DNA of 64,000 nt from Lapidilactobacillus gannanensis (GCF_003946675.1 NZ_RHOT01000002.1:62001-126000); one strand, 5' to 3'. Numbered from the stretch's first letter, positions 9,123 to 19,949 are shown. Notes: generated by a model not told the origin, from the letters alone. A program made the numbers and translations.

Positions 9123-11768
9123 ATGGCAGAAATTGAAGATCATCGCATTGAAACCATCAATTTATCGCGAACGATGCGCGATTCGTTCTTAGACTACGCG
9201 ATGAGTGTAATTGTGGCTCGGGCTTTGCCTGATGTTCGCGATGGTTTAAAGCCCGTTCATCGGCGAATTCTTTATGGGATGAATGAGTTAGGGGTTACGC
9301 CGGATAAACCGTATAAGAAGTCGGCCCGAATTGTCGGTGACGTCATGGGTAAGTACCATCCCCATGGTGACTCCGCAATTTACGAGTCAATGGTGCGGAT
9401 GGCCCAAGATTTTAGTTACCGTTACATGCTCGTTGACGGCCATGGTAACTTTGGTTCAGTCGATGGCGATGGCGCGGCAGCGATGCGTTATACCGAAGCT
9501 AAAATGAGTAAAATTTCCGTAGAAATGTTGCGGGATATTAATAAAGATACAATTGATTTCCAACCCAACTATGATGGCACTGAACGGGAACCAGTCGTTT
9601 TACCAGCACGCTTCCCTAACTTACTAGTTAACGGGGCTACTGGGATTGCCGTCGGGATGACCACTAATATTCCACCGCATAATTTAAGCGAAGTTATTAG
9701 TGCGTTACATTTGTTAATGAAAAATCCTGATGCAACGATTGCAGATTTGATGGAAGTTTTACCAGGGCCTGATTTCCCGACTGGCGGAATCGTTATGGGT
9801 AAGTCTGGTATTCGCCGAGCTTACGAAACTGGCAAAGGGACGATTATTCTTCGGGCTAAAACTGAAGTTGAGACTAATAAGAGCGGTCGTGAGCGAATTA
9901 TTGTCCACGAGATTCCTTACATGGTCAACAAGGCCAAATTAGTTGAGCGAATTGCTGAATTAGCACGTGATAAGCGAATTGATGGCATTATCGATTTAGC
10001 TGATGAATCCGATCGTGAAGGGATGCGGATCGTCATTGACGTTCGCCGCGATACCAGTGCCACTGTTGTTTTAAATAATCTCTACAAATTAACACCAATG
10101 CAAACAACATTCGGGTTTAATATGGTTGCGATTGTTGCTGGTGCACCTAAGCAATTGAGCCTTAAAGAGATTTTACAGTATTACTTGAAGCACCAAGAAG
10201 AAGTTATTCGTCGGCGGACTGTTTTTGATTTAAAGAAAGCACAAGCACGGGCTCATATTTTGGAGGGCTTGCGGATTGCGCTGGATCACATTGATGAAAT
10301 CATTCGGATTATTCGTGGTTCAGAAACAGGTGAAATTGCTAAGAATACTTTGATTAGTAATTTTGGGTTAAGTGACAAACAATCTCAAGCTATTTTGGAC
10401 ATGCGCTTAGTTCGTTTAACTGGCTTGGAACGAGAAAAAATTGAGTCAGAATATAACGAACTGATGAAGACGATTGCTGATTTGAAAGATATTTTGGCTC
10501 GTCCAGAACGAATTGACACGATTATTTATCAAGAATTGCTTGAAATTCAACGTCGCTTCGGCGATCCGCGGCGGACCGAATTATTAGTTGGTGAGGAATT
10601 AAGCCTTGAAGATGAAGACTTGATTGAAGAAGAAGACGTGATGATTGTCTTGACTCATAATGGCTACGTGAAACGTTTGCCAGCCACTGAGTTTAAAATT
10701 CAAAATCGCGGTGGTCGTGGTATTCAAGGTATGGGTGTTCACGATGATGATTTCATCGAACACTTGATTTACACTTCAACGCATGATACTTTGCTGTTCT
10801 TCACCGACGTTGGTAAGGTTTATCGGGCGAAGGGTTATGAAATTCCTGAATATGGTCGTACTGCTAAGGGCCTGCCAATTATTAATCTCCTCGGCGTGGA
10901 AAATGGCGAGAAGATTGAAACCGTGGTTAAGATTCATGAAGTTCATGACGATGATTCCTTATTCTTTATTACTAAGTTAGGGACGGTTAAGCGGACACCG
11001 GTGGCTGAATTCACTAATATTCGCCGCAATGGTTTGCGTGCTTTAACATTACGTGATGGCGATTCTTTAACCAATGTTTTGTTGACTGATGGTATTCAGA
11101 ATATCTTCATTGGCACACATCTAGGCTATGCTGTTACTTTTAATGAGCAGGATGTTCGTTCAATGGGCCGAACTGCCGCCGGTGTGCGGGGGATTCGTCT
11201 TCGCGAGAATGATTATGTTGTGGGCTCAGCCGTCTTACAACCTGATCATGAAGTATTAGTTATTTCCGAGAATGGTTATGGTAAGCGGACTGCAGCTAGC
11301 GAGTATCCAGTTAAGGGCCGTGGTGGTAAGGGTATCAAGACCGCCAACATCACCGAAAAGAACGGGCCATTAGCTGGTATGGCCGTTGTTGATGGTAGCG
11401 AAGATATTATGCTAATCACTAACGAAGGCGTGTTGATTCGTTTTGCAGTAGCTAACGTTTCGCAAACTGGCCGGGCTACTTTAGGGGTTCGTTTGATCAA
11501 GGTCGATAATGGTGCCAAGGTTGCAGCAATGGCTAAGGTCGATCACGAAGAGCCTGAAGATTCTGAAGATCCTGAAGATCCTGATTCTGCAGCAGTTACA
11601 GCTGATGATCCGAATGAGGTAGCAAGTGAGGAATCAGCAACTGTCAGTAATCCTGCTGATGAGACACCGCAAGCATTACCAAGTGATGTCCAGAAATTAG
11701 TTGATCGCGCTGAACAGCCTGATGATACAGCTACACATGACGATGAAAATACTGATGATCAGAAATAA
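9123..11768 (+). CDS. gyrA: DNA gyrase subunit A
   Basis: 881 aa. DNA breakage-reunion subunit of gyrase. The catalytic tyrosine is Tyr123 in RYTEAKM. The quinolone-resistance region reads [10 protein letters not shown], keeping the sensitive-type residues Ser84 and Glu88. The C-terminal beta-pinwheel contains the GyrA-box-like QNRGGRG. A highly acidic tail of about 70 residues (runs of EDPED and DDEN) ends the protein, longer than in many homologues. It follows gyrB by 20 nt with GGGAG as ribosome site. Confidence 0.97.
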   Translation: MAEIEDHRIETINLSRTMRDSFLDYAMSVIVARALPDVRDGLKPVHRRILYGMNELGVTPDKPYKKSARIVGDVMGKYHPHGDSAIYESMVRMAQDFSYRYMLVDGHGNFGSVDGDGAAAMRYTEAKMSKISVEMLRDINKDTIDFQPNYDGTEREPVVLPARFPNLLVNGATGIAVGMTTNIPPHNLSEVISALHLLMKNPDATIADLMEVLPGPDFPTGGIVMGKSGIRRAYETGKGTIILRAKTEVETNKSGRERIIVHEIPYMVNKAKLVERIAELARDKRIDGIIDLADESDREGMRIVIDVRRDTSATVVLNNLYKLTPMQTTFGFNMVAIVAGAPKQLSLKEILQYYLKHQEEVIRRRTVFDLKKAQARAHILEGLRIALDHIDEIIRIIRGSETGEIAKNTLISNFGLSDKQSQAILDMRLVRLTGLEREKIESEYNELMKTIADLKDILARPERIDTIIYQELLEIQRRFGDPRRTELLVGEELSLEDEDLIEEEDVMIVLTHNGYVKRLPATEFKIQNRGGRGIQGMGVHDDDFIEHLIYTSTHDTLLFFTDVGKVYRAKGYEIPEYGRTAKGLPIINLLGVENGEKIETVVKIHEVHDDDSLFFITKLGTVKRTPVAEFTNIRRNGLRALTLRDGDSLTNVLLTDGIQNIFIGTHLGYAVTFNEQDVRSMGRTAAGVRGIRLRENDYVVGSAVLQPDHEVLVISENGYGKRTAASEYPVKGRGGKGIKTANITEKNGPLAGMAVVDGSEDIMLITNEGVLIRFAVANVSQTGRATLGVRLIKVDNGAKVAAMAKVDHEEPEDSEDPEDPDSAAVTADDPNEVASEESATVSNPADETPQALPSDVQKLVDRAEQPDDTATHDDENTDDQK

Positions 11769-11793
11769 ATTTTAATTTAAAAAAGTAATTTAT

Positions 11794-11862
11794 AAATACT
11801 TTGGCGTAATTAATTAGGTAAGCTATTCAACATCCAGTTAATTGCGACCAAAGTATTTTTTT
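11794..11862 (+). terminator. Terminator after gyrA
   Basis: AAATACTTTGG pairs with CCAAAGTATTT across a loop of about 40 nt and runs into seven T. It ends the gyr transcript. Confidence 0.75.
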
Positions 11863-11915
11863 GTGGGAAATTCAGAAATAACGGCTGAAAATTCTAGCTA
11901 ATTCACAAAATTAAA

Positions 11916-12002
11916 TTGTTAAATTGGCTTAGTTATGATAAACTAGTAGCTTGTGAGTAGCCATATTGACTAACTTACTCCTTGCTCTTAGTAGAAAAGA
12001 GC
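11916..12002 (+). promoter_or_regulatory. Promoter and leader of the rpsF-ssb-rpsR operon
   Basis: TTGTTA at 11916-11921, 17-bp spacer, TAAACT at 11939-11944. The leader contains a hairpin GCTCTT/AAGAGC at 11984-12002 before the ribosome site. rpsF leaders in many bacteria bind the S6-S18 complex for autoregulation. I cannot confirm that motif here. Confidence 0.55.
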
Positions 12003-12030
12003 CAATAGTCCACGAGGAGGTGTACAAACC

Positions 12031-12333
12031 ATGACACAAACTAACTATGAAGTTACTTATATCATCAAGCCTGATATCGACGAAGAAGCTAAGGCTGCTT
12101 TGATCAAGCATTATGATGAAGTTTTAGCTGCAGATGGTGCTGAAGTGGTTGATTCTAAAGATTGGTCTAAGCGTCGTTTCGCTTATGAAATCAATGATTA
12201 CCGTGACGGTGTTTATCACATTGTTAATGTGAAGACCGACAACGATAAGTCAATCAACGAATTTGACCGTTTAGCTAAAATCGACAATGCTGTTTTACGT
12301 CACATGATCGTTAAACGCGATGACAAAAAATAA
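12031..12333 (+). CDS. rpsF: 30S ribosomal protein S6
   Basis: 100 aa with the S6 ferredoxin-like fold: [12 protein letters not shown] at the N-terminus and [15 protein letters not shown] in the middle. Binds 16S rRNA with S18. A strong AGGAGG precedes the ATG. First gene of the rpsF-ssb-rpsR operon. Confidence 0.97.
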   Translation: MTQTNYEVTYIIKPDIDEEAKAALIKHYDEVLAADGAEVVDSKDWSKRRFAYEINDYRDGVYHIVNVKTDNDKSINEFDRLAKIDNAVLRHMIVKRDDKK

Positions 12334-12377
12334 TTATAAAACTTCAGTGAGATGAGTTCAGGAAGGGGATTTTTTCA

Positions 12378-12929
12378 ATGATTAATCGTGTAGTGCTTAT
12401 TGGTCGACTAACTCGGGATGTTGAATTACGTTATACCGGTAGCGGTACTGCAGTGGCAACTTTTACACTTGCCGTTAATCGTCAATTTACGAATGCCCAA
12501 GGTGAACGTGAAGCTGATTTTATTCAATGTGTACTCTGGCGGAAAGCAGCGGAAAATTTCGCTAATTTCACGCATAAGGGATCTTTAGTTGGTGTCGAAG
12601 GCCGGGTGCAAACACGGAATTACGAAAACAATCAAGGAAACCGGGTTTATGTAACCGAAGTTGTCGTTGATAACTTCTCGTTATTGGAACCAAAGAGTAG
12701 TCAAGATGGTAGCCATACTAATATGGGCGGTAACGCTAATAATGGTGGCGGTTATCAATCAAACAACACGAATAATAACAACTTCAATAATCAGAATCCG
12801 ACTGGCCCAACTAATGGGACTGCTAATAACCAAAATCAAGGGAACAATAGTGGCAATAATGCGACGAATGATCCTTTTGCGGATAGTAGCGAACCAATCG
12901 ATATTTCTGATGATGATTTACCATTCTAA
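12378..12929 (+). CDS. ssb: Single-stranded DNA-binding protein
   Basis: 183 aa. OB-fold in residues 1-105 ([20 protein letters not shown], then [13 protein letters not shown]), a flexible linker very rich in Asn, Gly and Gln, and the acidic tip DISDDDLPF that recruits partner proteins. It coats ssDNA in replication and repair. Placement between rpsF and rpsR is the standard Firmicutes arrangement. Confidence 0.97.
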   Translation: MINRVVLIGRLTRDVELRYTGSGTAVATFTLAVNRQFTNAQGEREADFIQCVLWRKAAENFANFTHKGSLVGVEGRVQTRNYENNQGNRVYVTEVVVDNFSLLEPKSSQDGSHTNMGGNANNGGGYQSNNTNNNNFNNQNPTGPTNGTANNQNQGNNSGNNATNDPFADSSEPIDISDDDLPF

Positions 12930-12966
12930 AAGAACTTATTGATTACGCTTGAGAGGAGGAACCAAC

Positions 12967-13203
12967 ATGGCTCAACAACGTCGTGGCGGCCGTCGTCGCC
13001 GTAAGGTCGATTTTATCGCTGCTAATCACATCGAATATATCGATTACAAAGACACAGAATTGTTGAAACGTTTTATCTCAGAACGAGGTAAAATTTTACC
13101 ACGCCGCGTAACTGGTACGAGTGCTAAAAACCAACGTAAATTAACAGTTGCGATCAAGCGTGCACGGATCATGGGCTTATTGCCTTTCGTCAGTGCAGAA
13201 TAA
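12967..13203 (+). CDS. rpsR: 30S ribosomal protein S18
   Basis: 78 aa starting [16 protein letters not shown], with the conserved centre [21 protein letters not shown]. An in-frame ATG at 12949 exists, but the ATG at 12967 has GAGGAGG at the right distance and matches the family N-terminus. A terminator follows. Confidence 0.97.
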   Translation: MAQQRRGGRRRRKVDFIAANHIEYIDYKDTELLKRFISERGKILPRRVTGTSAKNQRKLTVAIKRARIMGLLPFVSAE

Positions 13204-13215
13204 TTCTGAATAAAC

Positions 13216-13250
13216 AAACCTCACTTAGCTTATTGCTGGGTGAGGTTTTT
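13216..13250 (+). terminator. Terminator after rpsR
   Basis: AAACCTCAC pairs with GTGAGGTTT, followed by a T run. Confidence 0.9.
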
Positions 13251-13301
13251 ATTTTACAATTGGCAGCTGATACTGTGATCAACGTTTTTAAAACCAAATT
13301 G

Positions 13302-13521
13302 TTTAGGCAGAGTAGCGGTCAACTCCATTTCGGCCGGCAGGTATGGAAACGCAGCCCGGATTGATTTGGGCCTTTGGTGTCCATGAAGTGCTCCATTTCA
13401 GGTCTGTTCCTCTATCTTTACTAGGTTTTGATGTTTTGGCATTTAATCAACTTCGATCAATGCTGGCCGCGTTCACAACAAGTAAGCTCGAATGGCGTCA
13501 AAACTAGTTCTGTTTTAACAG
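13302..13521. repeat. Intergenic repeat units related to 58073-58103
   Basis: No gene is seen between 13251 and 13620. A 31-bp unit at 13491-13521 (starting AATGGCGTCA, core AGTTCTGTTT) matches 58073-58103 with four mismatches. A weaker relative begins at 13302 (GTTTAGGCAGAG). An extended -10 TGGTAAAAT near 13567-13575 probably serves gdpP. Confidence 0.5.
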
Positions 13522-13620
13522 ATTTAAGGTCTTGCCAGTTGGGAAGACTACAGAGAAAACTAATTTATGGTAAAATAGTTTTGAATGGATATTTAGCGGA
13601 ACTAACAACGAAGGGGTATT

Positions 13621-15654
13621 ATGAAGAAGTTTATTAATTTCTTAAGGAATAAATTTGCTTTACCGACCTTTTTCGCCGATTTGCAATTGCGAGTTATCGC
13701 GTTGACTGTCCTCGGTATTGCTATTGCTGCCAGTGTGATTGCATTGATTATTGAGCCTATTTTTGGACTCATTTTTCTAGTGGCAATTATTTTGCTAGTC
13801 GGTGTTATTTTTTACGGGTTTGAAGTGCTTTCTAAAAATACCAATCAGTATGTTTCCGACTTGTCTTATCGAATTAAACGTGGTGAGCAAGAGGCTTTGA
13901 TCCAAATGCCGATTGGAATCATGTTATTTGATACTGATTATGAAATTCAGTGGGTCAATCCCACCTTACAGAAGTATTTAGGCGATCGTAGTGTCTTAGG
14001 GCGCAAAATTAAAGATGTTGATCCTGATTTGGCTACTTTAATTGAACAACACCAGGAAGACGATGTTTCACGGATTGTTGACTGGGATCAATATAAGTTT
14101 GAAATCACGCTACAAGCTAAAGTAGGTGCGCTCTATCTACTGGATGTAACACACTCAGCAAAAATTGAACAACGATTCATTGATCAGCAAATCGTGATTG
14201 GCCAAATTTTCATCGATAACTATGATGAAATTACGCAAACAATGGATGATCAAGGGGTTTCCAACTTGAGCAATTACCTGACTAATCGTTTGAGTAATTG
14301 GGCAAGTCGTTATGAAATGTTCTTGAAGCGGGTTGATGAGGATCATTTCTTTGTCCTAGCTTACGCTCAATCGTTGGCTAAAGCTGAGAAAAATAAATTT
14401 CAAATTTTGGATCGTATTCGTGAAGATACGTCGGCCCAGAATTTTCCGATTACTTTAAGTGTCGGTTTTGCCTATGGTAGCGATGATTTAGCAGATCTTG
14501 CCGTCACATCACAGAATAATTTAGATTTGGCTTTAGGACGTGGTGGGGATCAAGTTGTTGTTCGGGCTAAGGGTCAACAAGCTCGTTTCTATGGTGGTAA
14601 AACCAATCCGATGGAGAAACGGACTCGAGTTAGAGCACGGATGATTAGCCAAGCCTTACAAGGGTTATTCACACAAGTCCAAGATATTTATGTGATGGGG
14701 CATAATCATCCAGATATGGATGCAATTGGTTCCTCACTGGGAATTAGACGGATTGCACAAATGAATAATGTGAAGTGCCACATTGTTTTAGATCAATCAT
14801 CAATTCATTCTGATGTGCAGCGATTGGTTGCTGAAATCAAACGGTATCCTGACTTGATTCAATGCATAGTTACGCCGGAACAAGCCTTGGCATCAGCAAC
14901 GGCAAAGAGTATGCTAATTATGGTTGACCATTCTAAGCCGTCAATTTCGATTAGTCCAGAGTTATATCATAAATTAGAGCAACGGGTCGTGATTATTGAT
15001 CATCACCGTCGTGGGGAGGAATTCCCAGAGAATCCAATGCTAACGTATATTGAGCCTTACGCTTCCTCAACTTGTGAGTTGATAACTGAAATTTTTGAGT
15101 ATCAGCCAACTGATGCTGAGCCCTTGAATAAGATTGAAGCAACGGCAATGTTAGCTGGTATTTCAGTAGATACGCAATCATTCTCACAGCGAACTGGTAC
15201 ACGAACTTTTGATGCTGCTAGTTATTTACGTTCGGTTGGTGCAGATAATTCCATGGTCCAACGGTTGTTGAAAGAAAATGCTGATGATTTCATTCAGCGT
15301 AATCATTTAATTGACGGCATGGAAATGGTGAAACCAAGAATTGCGCTGGCAGTTGGCGAGGAGGGTCAGGCTTATGATCCAGTTATCGCTGCTCAGGCGG
15401 CTGATACCATTCTTAGATTAGCTGGTATTGATGCTTCATTTGTCATTAGCCGCAGGGTTGATAATGTTATTGCCATTTCAGCACGAAGTCTTGGCGATTT
15501 CAATGTCCAGATAATTATGGAAAAAATGGGTGGTGGTGGCCATTTGTCTAATGCCGCGACTCAACTTAAGGACACGACAATTGAAGAGGCTAAGCAGCAA
15601 TTAATTACGATTCTGGACCAGCAAGATCAAACTGAGCAGAATCAGCAATCATAG
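13621..15654 (+). CDS. gdpP: Cyclic-di-AMP phosphodiesterase GdpP (YybT)
   Basis: 677 aa membrane enzyme that hydrolyses c-di-AMP, which controls potassium and osmolyte balance and wall homeostasis. Two transmembrane helices occupy about residues 18-65. A PAS-like region follows, then a degenerate GGDEF domain (about 175-305) that lacks the cyclase signature, and a DHH/DHHA1 module. DHH motifs are GHNHPDMDAIGS (about 360), VDHSKPS, IIDHHRRG (about 458) and GGGGHLSNAA (about 637). rplI follows 12 nt later with its ribosome site overlapping the stop, an arrangement conserved in Firmicutes. Confidence 0.96.
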   Translation: MKKFINFLRNKFALPTFFADLQLRVIALTVLGIAIAASVIALIIEPIFGLIFLVAIILLVGVIFYGFEVLSKNTNQYVSDLSYRIKRGEQEALIQMPIGIMLFDTDYEIQWVNPTLQKYLGDRSVLGRKIKDVDPDLATLIEQHQEDDVSRIVDWDQYKFEITLQAKVGALYLLDVTHSAKIEQRFIDQQIVIGQIFIDNYDEITQTMDDQGVSNLSNYLTNRLSNWASRYEMFLKRVDEDHFFVLAYAQSLAKAEKNKFQILDRIREDTSAQNFPITLSVGFAYGSDDLADLAVTSQNNLDLALGRGGDQVVVRAKGQQARFYGGKTNPMEKRTRVRARMISQALQGLFTQVQDIYVMGHNHPDMDAIGSSLGIRRIAQMNNVKCHIVLDQSSIHSDVQRLVAEIKRYPDLIQCIVTPEQALASATAKSMLIMVDHSKPSISISPELYHKLEQRVVIIDHHRRGEEFPENPMLTYIEPYASSTCELITEIFEYQPTDAEPLNKIEATAMLAGISVDTQSFSQRTGTRTFDAASYLRSVGADNSMVQRLLKENADDFIQRNHLIDGMEMVKPRIALAVGEEGQAYDPVIAAQAADTILRLAGIDASFVISRRVDNVIAISARSLGDFNVQIIMEKMGGGGHLSNAATQLKDTTIEEAKQQLITILDQQDQTEQNQQS

Positions 15655-15666
15655 GAGGTTACAACA

Positions 15667-16119
15667 ATGAAAGTTATCTTTTTGAAAGACGTACGTGGTA
15701 AAGGCAAGCGTGGCGATGTGAAGGAAGTTCCTGATGGTTATGCGCGTAACTTTTTAATTAAAAATGGTGCTGCCAAAGTTGCAACTAAAGAAGCCATTAG
15801 TCAATTACAAGGCCAACAAAAGGCAGAAGCTAAGCAATTAGCTAATGAAAAGGCAGAAGCAGTTGCAATTAAGGAAAAATTAGAAGCCGATGACACGGTA
15901 GTTCAACTGAAGTCTAAAGCTGGTGCTGACAGCCGCTTATTTGGTTCAGTACCAAGTAAACAAATTGTTGAAGCTTTGGCGAAACAATATGAAATCACGA
16001 TTGATAAGCGAAAATTACAATTAGCTGAGCCAATTAAAGCATTGGGCTACACCAACGTGCCAGTGAAATTATTCAATGGTGTTAATGCAACGATCCGCGT
16101 TCATATTACTGCCGAATAA
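15667..16119 (+). CDS. rplI: 50S ribosomal protein L9
   Basis: 150 aa. N-terminal RNA-binding domain [20 protein letters not shown] and YARNFLI, long connecting helix, then the C-terminal domain with SRLFGSV. Preceded by TAGGAGG overlapping the gdpP stop. Confidence 0.97.
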   Translation: MKVIFLKDVRGKGKRGDVKEVPDGYARNFLIKNGAAKVATKEAISQLQGQQKAEAKQLANEKAEAVAIKEKLEADDTVVQLKSKAGADSRLFGSVPSKQIVEALAKQYEITIDKRKLQLAEPIKALGYTNVPVKLFNGVNATIRVHITAE

Positions 16120-16146
16120 GCAGCTATCATTCATAAGTTTAACAAT

Positions 16147-16184
16147 CCGTCAACGAGGATATATTCCCCTTGACGGTTTTTTTT
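16147..16184 (+). terminator. Terminator after rplI
   Basis: CCGTCAACGAGG pairs with CCCCTTGACGG and is followed by eight T. A TATAAT at about 16187-16192 directly downstream may belong to the dnaB promoter. Confidence 0.85.
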
Positions 16185-16270
16185 ACTATAATAAGAGTGA
16201 CGAGATTATTAGTTAGAAAATAGGTTAAACGAGTTTTTTAGCGTTATAACGCAGGTAATGAGGAGTAAAA

Positions 16271-17662
16271 ATGGATAATATAGCAAGTCAGTTACCACCA
16301 AATAGTGAAGAAGCAGAACAATCAGTACTAGGGGCCGTTTTTCTACAACCAGATGCTTTAATTGATGCTATGGAGTATTTAACTCCGGCTGATTTCTATC
16401 ATCACGCGAATCAAGTTGTTTTTCAGGCGATGATCAATTTGAATGATCAAAATTTGGCTATTGATGTGGTGACAATGCGCAACGAGCTGGAAAGTCATCA
16501 TCAATTGGAAGATATTGGCGGTATTGGCTATTTAAGTGATTTGGCCGTTGCCACACCTACTGCTCGCAATATTACCTATTACGCTAAAATTGTTGAAGAA
16601 AAATCAATGTTGCGTAATTTAATTGGAACAGCAAATCATATCATAAAAGATAGCTTTCAGCAGGATGATGATGCCGCTACAATTCTTGATAACGCCGAAC
16701 GGCAGATTATGGATGTTGGACAGAACCGTAATCGTAATGGTTTTAAACAGATCAGTGACGTATTGACGGAATCGCTAGCAAACATCGATGCATTAACTCA
16801 AAATGATAGCACCGTTACGGGGTTGTCGACTGGCTATGCCGATTTAGATAAGATTACTGCTGGTCTACATCCAGATGAATTATTGATTTTAGCAGCGCGT
16901 CCTGGTGTTGGTAAAACAGCTTTTGCTTTAAATATCGCACAAAATATTGGAACGCGTAATGATGATACGTCGATTGCCATTTTTAGTTTGGAAATGGGTG
17001 CGGAACAATTAGTTAACCGGATGGTCTGTGCTGAAGGAAGTATTGATGCTGGTCACTTACGAACTGGTCAATTAAATGATGCTGAATGGCAACAATTAGT
17101 CGTCGCAATGGCTAGTTTAGCTAAAGCAAAAATTTATATCGATGATACACCTGGTGTTAAAATGGCCGAGATTCGAGCTAAGTGTCGCCGACTCCAACAG
17201 GAACAGAAAAATCTCGGTTTAATTGTGATTGACTATTTACAATTAATTGAAGGTAGTGGCCAAGAGAACCGCCAGCAAGAAGTTTCGGCAATTTCACGGC
17301 AATTAAAAAAATTGGCTAAAGAATTACACGTGCCCGTCATTGCTTTGTCACAGCTCTCGCGTGGTGTCGAACAACGACAGGATAAACGCCCCGTGTTATC
17401 TGATATTCGGGAATCAGGTTCAATTGAGCAGGATGCTGATATTGTTGCCTTCTTATATCGTGATGATTATTATCGTGATGAAGGTGAAGATGGTGATGGT
17501 GACACTTCAGGAGCACCAGCAGTTAATGATGATGAAGATCAAAATGTTGGCCCAGTGGAAGTTATTATTGAAAAGAACCGTTCGGGAGCCCGCGGGACGG
17601 TTAATTTATTATTTGTTAAATCCTTTAATAAATTCTCCTCAGTTTCAACACGCGAACAATAA
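16271..17662 (+). CDS. dnaB: Replicative DNA helicase DnaB (DnaC in Bacillus naming)
   Basis: 463 aa, hexameric 5'-3' helicase that unwinds the fork. The N-terminal domain starts with PPNSEEAEQSVLGAVF. The RecA-like domain has Walker A ARPGVGKTAF (about 210), Walker B LIVIDYLQLI and the DnaB motif RESGSIEQDAD. An acidic insertion of about 20 residues (DEGEDGDGDT) interrupts the loop before the C-terminal VEVIIEKNRSGARGT. It lies between rplI and purA as in other lactobacilli. Confidence 0.97.
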   Translation: MDNIASQLPPNSEEAEQSVLGAVFLQPDALIDAMEYLTPADFYHHANQVVFQAMINLNDQNLAIDVVTMRNELESHHQLEDIGGIGYLSDLAVATPTARNITYYAKIVEEKSMLRNLIGTANHIIKDSFQQDDDAATILDNAERQIMDVGQNRNRNGFKQISDVLTESLANIDALTQNDSTVTGLSTGYADLDKITAGLHPDELLILAARPGVGKTAFALNIAQNIGTRNDDTSIAIFSLEMGAEQLVNRMVCAEGSIDAGHLRTGQLNDAEWQQLVVAMASLAKAKIYIDDTPGVKMAEIRAKCRRLQQEQKNLGLIVIDYLQLIEGSGQENRQQEVSAISRQLKKLAKELHVPVIALSQLSRGVEQRQDKRPVLSDIRESGSIEQDADIVAFLYRDDYYRDEGEDGDGDTSGAPAVNDDEDQNVGPVEVIIEKNRSGARGTVNLLFVKSFNKFSSVSTREQ

Positions 17663-17677
17663 TTAATTTTGGGAATT

Positions 17678-17691
17678 ATTTCCCGGGAAAT
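17678..17691. promoter_or_regulatory. Noc-binding-site-like palindrome 1
   Basis: ATTTCCCGGGAAAT, exactly the 14-bp consensus recognised by the nucleoid occlusion protein Noc in B. subtilis. Palindromy extends to ATTATTTCCCGGGAAATAAT (17675-17694). It lies just after dnaB. Further copies are at 39245 (exact) and 49349 (degenerate). Confidence 0.7.
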
Positions 17692-17770
17692 AATCGCATC
17701 AAGAAAATACTTAAATGAACAAAAAAAATTTTAAGAAAGCGGTTAAAACACGAACGATAGCAACTACAAA

Positions 17771-17799
17771 TTGATTAATATTAGTGTTTATGATAAGAT
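17771..17799 (+). promoter_or_regulatory. purA promoter
   Basis: TTGATT, 17-bp spacer, TAAGAT. Predicted start near 17806 lies downstream of the in-frame ATG at 17784, ruling that ATG out as start codon. Confidence 0.65.
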
Positions 17800-17843
17800 A
17801 CTCCTTGGCGTCTGATTTAATCAAGGATAAGGGAGCTGTCGAA

Positions 17844-19130
17844 ATGACTGGTGTAGTGGTAATAGGTACGCAATGGGGCGACGAAGGAAAAGGTAAAATT
17901 ACCGATTTCTTAAGCAGAAAAGCTAACGCAATCGTTCGATATCAAGGTGGCGACAATGCAGGACATACAATAAAAAATGAGGGCCATGTTTACAAGTTAC
18001 GTTTGATCCCATCAGGAATTTTGTATGCTGATAAATTTAGTATTTTAGGTAATGGTGTTGTTATTAATCCGGAATCGTTAGTTGCTGAAATTGCGCATAT
18101 TCATGCTGAGTCGTTAAGTACTGATAAATTTGTCATTTCAAATCGGGCTCACTTAATCTTGCCTTATCACATTGCTCTTGATAAAGCTCAAGAAATTTAT
18201 CGAGGTGCTAATAAGATAGGGACTACTAATCGTGGCATCGGCCCGGCATATATGGATAAGGCTAGTCGCTCTGGAATCCGCATGGCCGATTTGCTCGAAC
18301 GTGACGTTTTTGCAGAAAAATTAGCGGAAAATTTAAAGTTAAAAAATGATTTACTAACCAAGGTTTATCATCAAGCACCTTTATCGTTTGATGATATTTT
18401 TGAGAAATTTTATCAGTACGGACAACAATTGACACCGTTCGTTCAAGATACTTCGGTATTAATTGATGAAACTGCGCGCCAAGGTGGGAATGTTTTATTT
18501 GAAGGTGCCCAGGGTGTGATGTTAGACCTTGATCAGGGAACGTATCCCTATGTTACTTCTTCCAATCCGGCTGGTGGTGTGTCAGTTGGTGCCGGTGTTG
18601 GTCCTTCTGAAATAGATCATGTGGTTGGGGTTGCCAAGGCCTATACTTCACGTGTTGGTGATGGGCCATTCCCAACTGAACAATTAAATGAAACTGGTGA
18701 CTTTATTCGTGAAGCCGGTCATGAATACGGTGTTGTTACTAAACGGCCTCGGCGGATTGGTTGGTTTGATGCCGTGGTGATCCGTCATGCGCGCCGCGTT
18801 GCAGGATTGACTGATTTATGCTTAAATTCGATTGATGTGCTAACTGGTTTACCAACTGTTAAAATTTGTGTCGGTTATCGTTTGAATGATGAAACAATTG
18901 ATCGTTATCCGGCCAGTTTGACGGAATTAGCAAAATGTAAACCGATTTATGAAGAATTACCCGGTTGGACGGAAGATATTACTCAAGCAAAAGCCTTGTC
19001 TGATTTGCCAATTAACGCTCAGAACTATCTGAAGCGGATTGCTGAGTTGACTGGTGTACCATTAGCAACCTTTGCCGTGGGGCCTGATCGCCATCAAACC
19101 GTTATCTTGCGTGATGTTTGGGATAAATGA
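17844..19130 (+). CDS. purA: Adenylosuccinate synthetase
   Basis: 428 aa. Joins IMP and aspartate using GTP in AMP synthesis. The phosphate-binding loop [11 protein letters not shown] lies at residues 8-18, followed by [22 protein letters not shown] and [12 protein letters not shown]. The start at 17844 is chosen because GGGAG precedes it and the family begins about eight residues before this loop. The longer frame (17784) overlaps the promoter. Confidence 0.97.
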   Translation: MTGVVVIGTQWGDEGKGKITDFLSRKANAIVRYQGGDNAGHTIKNEGHVYKLRLIPSGILYADKFSILGNGVVINPESLVAEIAHIHAESLSTDKFVISNRAHLILPYHIALDKAQEIYRGANKIGTTNRGIGPAYMDKASRSGIRMADLLERDVFAEKLAENLKLKNDLLTKVYHQAPLSFDDIFEKFYQYGQQLTPFVQDTSVLIDETARQGGNVLFEGAQGVMLDLDQGTYPYVTSSNPAGGVSVGAGVGPSEIDHVVGVAKAYTSRVGDGPFPTEQLNETGDFIREAGHEYGVVTKRPRRIGWFDAVVIRHARRVAGLTDLCLNSIDVLTGLPTVKICVGYRLNDETIDRYPASLTELAKCKPIYEELPGWTEDITQAKALSDLPINAQNYLKRIAELTGVPLATFAVGPDRHQTVILRDVWDK

Positions 19131-19148
19131 TTATTAATGGCAGTTATT

Positions 19149-19187
19149 AAAGGGAGCAATCATCTGAGTGAGATGATTGCTCCCTTT
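19149..19187 (+). terminator. Terminator after purA
   Basis: AAAGGGAGCAATCATCT pairs perfectly with AGATGATTGCTCCCTTT across a 5-nt loop. Confidence 0.85.
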
Positions 19188-19189
19188 AT

Positions 19190-19612
19190 GTAAAATGACT
19201 AAGCTCTTTCTAAATACTAGGCTTAATAAAGATTTAAGTTGTCACGAATTGGTGAAAGCAGAGCTCAAACACGCTTACATTTAAAATCGATCAGGTTGTA
19301 GTCCAGTATCGTGGATAAAATAATAAGTTAACCATTGCTGCTGATCATTCACTTTCCAACTGGGTTAAGTGAAGTGAGCAGTTCTACTCAGTAATTCCGG
19401 ATAGTCATACTATTTAGTCTTACATTAGTAGATCTGGGCTGATTACTCAATATCAATATTTGGCTAGAAATTAATGCTAGTGAATAGTATATTGAAATGA
19501 TTTAACATCAGATTAAAGGACATGAGCAGTTACAATTTTAAAACCCTCTGATTAAATGTGTTAGCTGCAAATGCTTTTTGGCATCGTAAAGCCTGTTATT
19601 CTAATTTGGGAT
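19190..19612. other. Intergenic region with possible gene relic
   Basis: No intact gene is seen. On the minus strand a short frame near 19300-19380 ends in YYFIHDTGLQPDRF and a stop, with upstream stops in frame. It could be the tail of a decayed gene, but this is weak. Confidence 0.25.
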
Positions 19613-19774
19613 CTAATGTTTATTAGAAGAGGTGATTAAGCCGTAAACTGCCTCACCTAACATACCAAAACCCATTAAATACATTGAAGCCATACTTTGA
19701 TGAACAATCAGTAACACGACCACTAGTGCATAGACGATTACTAAAAGAATGTTAAGCCACTTTGGATTATTCAT
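19613..19774 (-). CDS. 53-aa small membrane protein of unknown function
   Basis: The minus-strand frame starts MNNPKWLNILLVIVYALVVV and ends GLITSSNKH with TAG. GGGAGATGAG lies just upstream of the ATG. Two hydrophobic segments are visible (about residues 6-26 and 29-46). An extended -10-like TGTGCTAAAAT lies about 25 nt before the ATG. A structured RNA with its own terminator precedes it on the same strand (19824-19896), suggesting either a leader that controls it or a neighbouring small RNA. I do not recognise the family. Confidence 0.7.
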   Translation of the reverse strand: MNNPKWLNILLVIVYALVVVLLIVHQSMASMYLMGFGMLGEAVYGLITSSNKH

Positions 19775-19823
19775 TTATCTCATCTCCCAAAATCGATTTT
19801 AGCACAGTTACTGAAAAATAAAT

Positions 19824-19896
19824 AAAAAAAGAGAACACAAGTCTGTTTTCTAAACGTTTGCACGCCAGCAGACTCTGTTCTCAGGGTTTGGCACCC
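19824..19896 (-). ncRNA. Small structured RNA or regulatory leader of unknown class
   Basis: Read on the minus strand: an extended -10 (TGCTATAAT, -10 at 19903-19908), then a short 5' hairpin GGGTGCCAAACCC. A long stem follows (GAGAACAGAGTCTG with CAGACTTGTGTTCTC) and ends in seven T. The RNA would be about 73 nt. It sits some 50 nt before the 53-aa protein gene, so it could be an attenuating leader. I could not match it to a riboswitch class I know. Confidence 0.55.
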
Positions 19897-19949
19897 ACAG
19901 ACATTATAGCATGTTTTGAATCAAATAACGAAATAATTTTTTAGCAAAA

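Noticed and set aside
13428-13637. 69-codon frame overlapping the gdpP start
   Set aside because: It covers the gdpP promoter and a dispersed repeat and lacks a ribosome site.
19824-19896. Assignment to preQ1, fluoride or SAM riboswitch classes
   Set aside because: None of the conserved cores I know for these classes can be aligned to it, so it is left unassigned.
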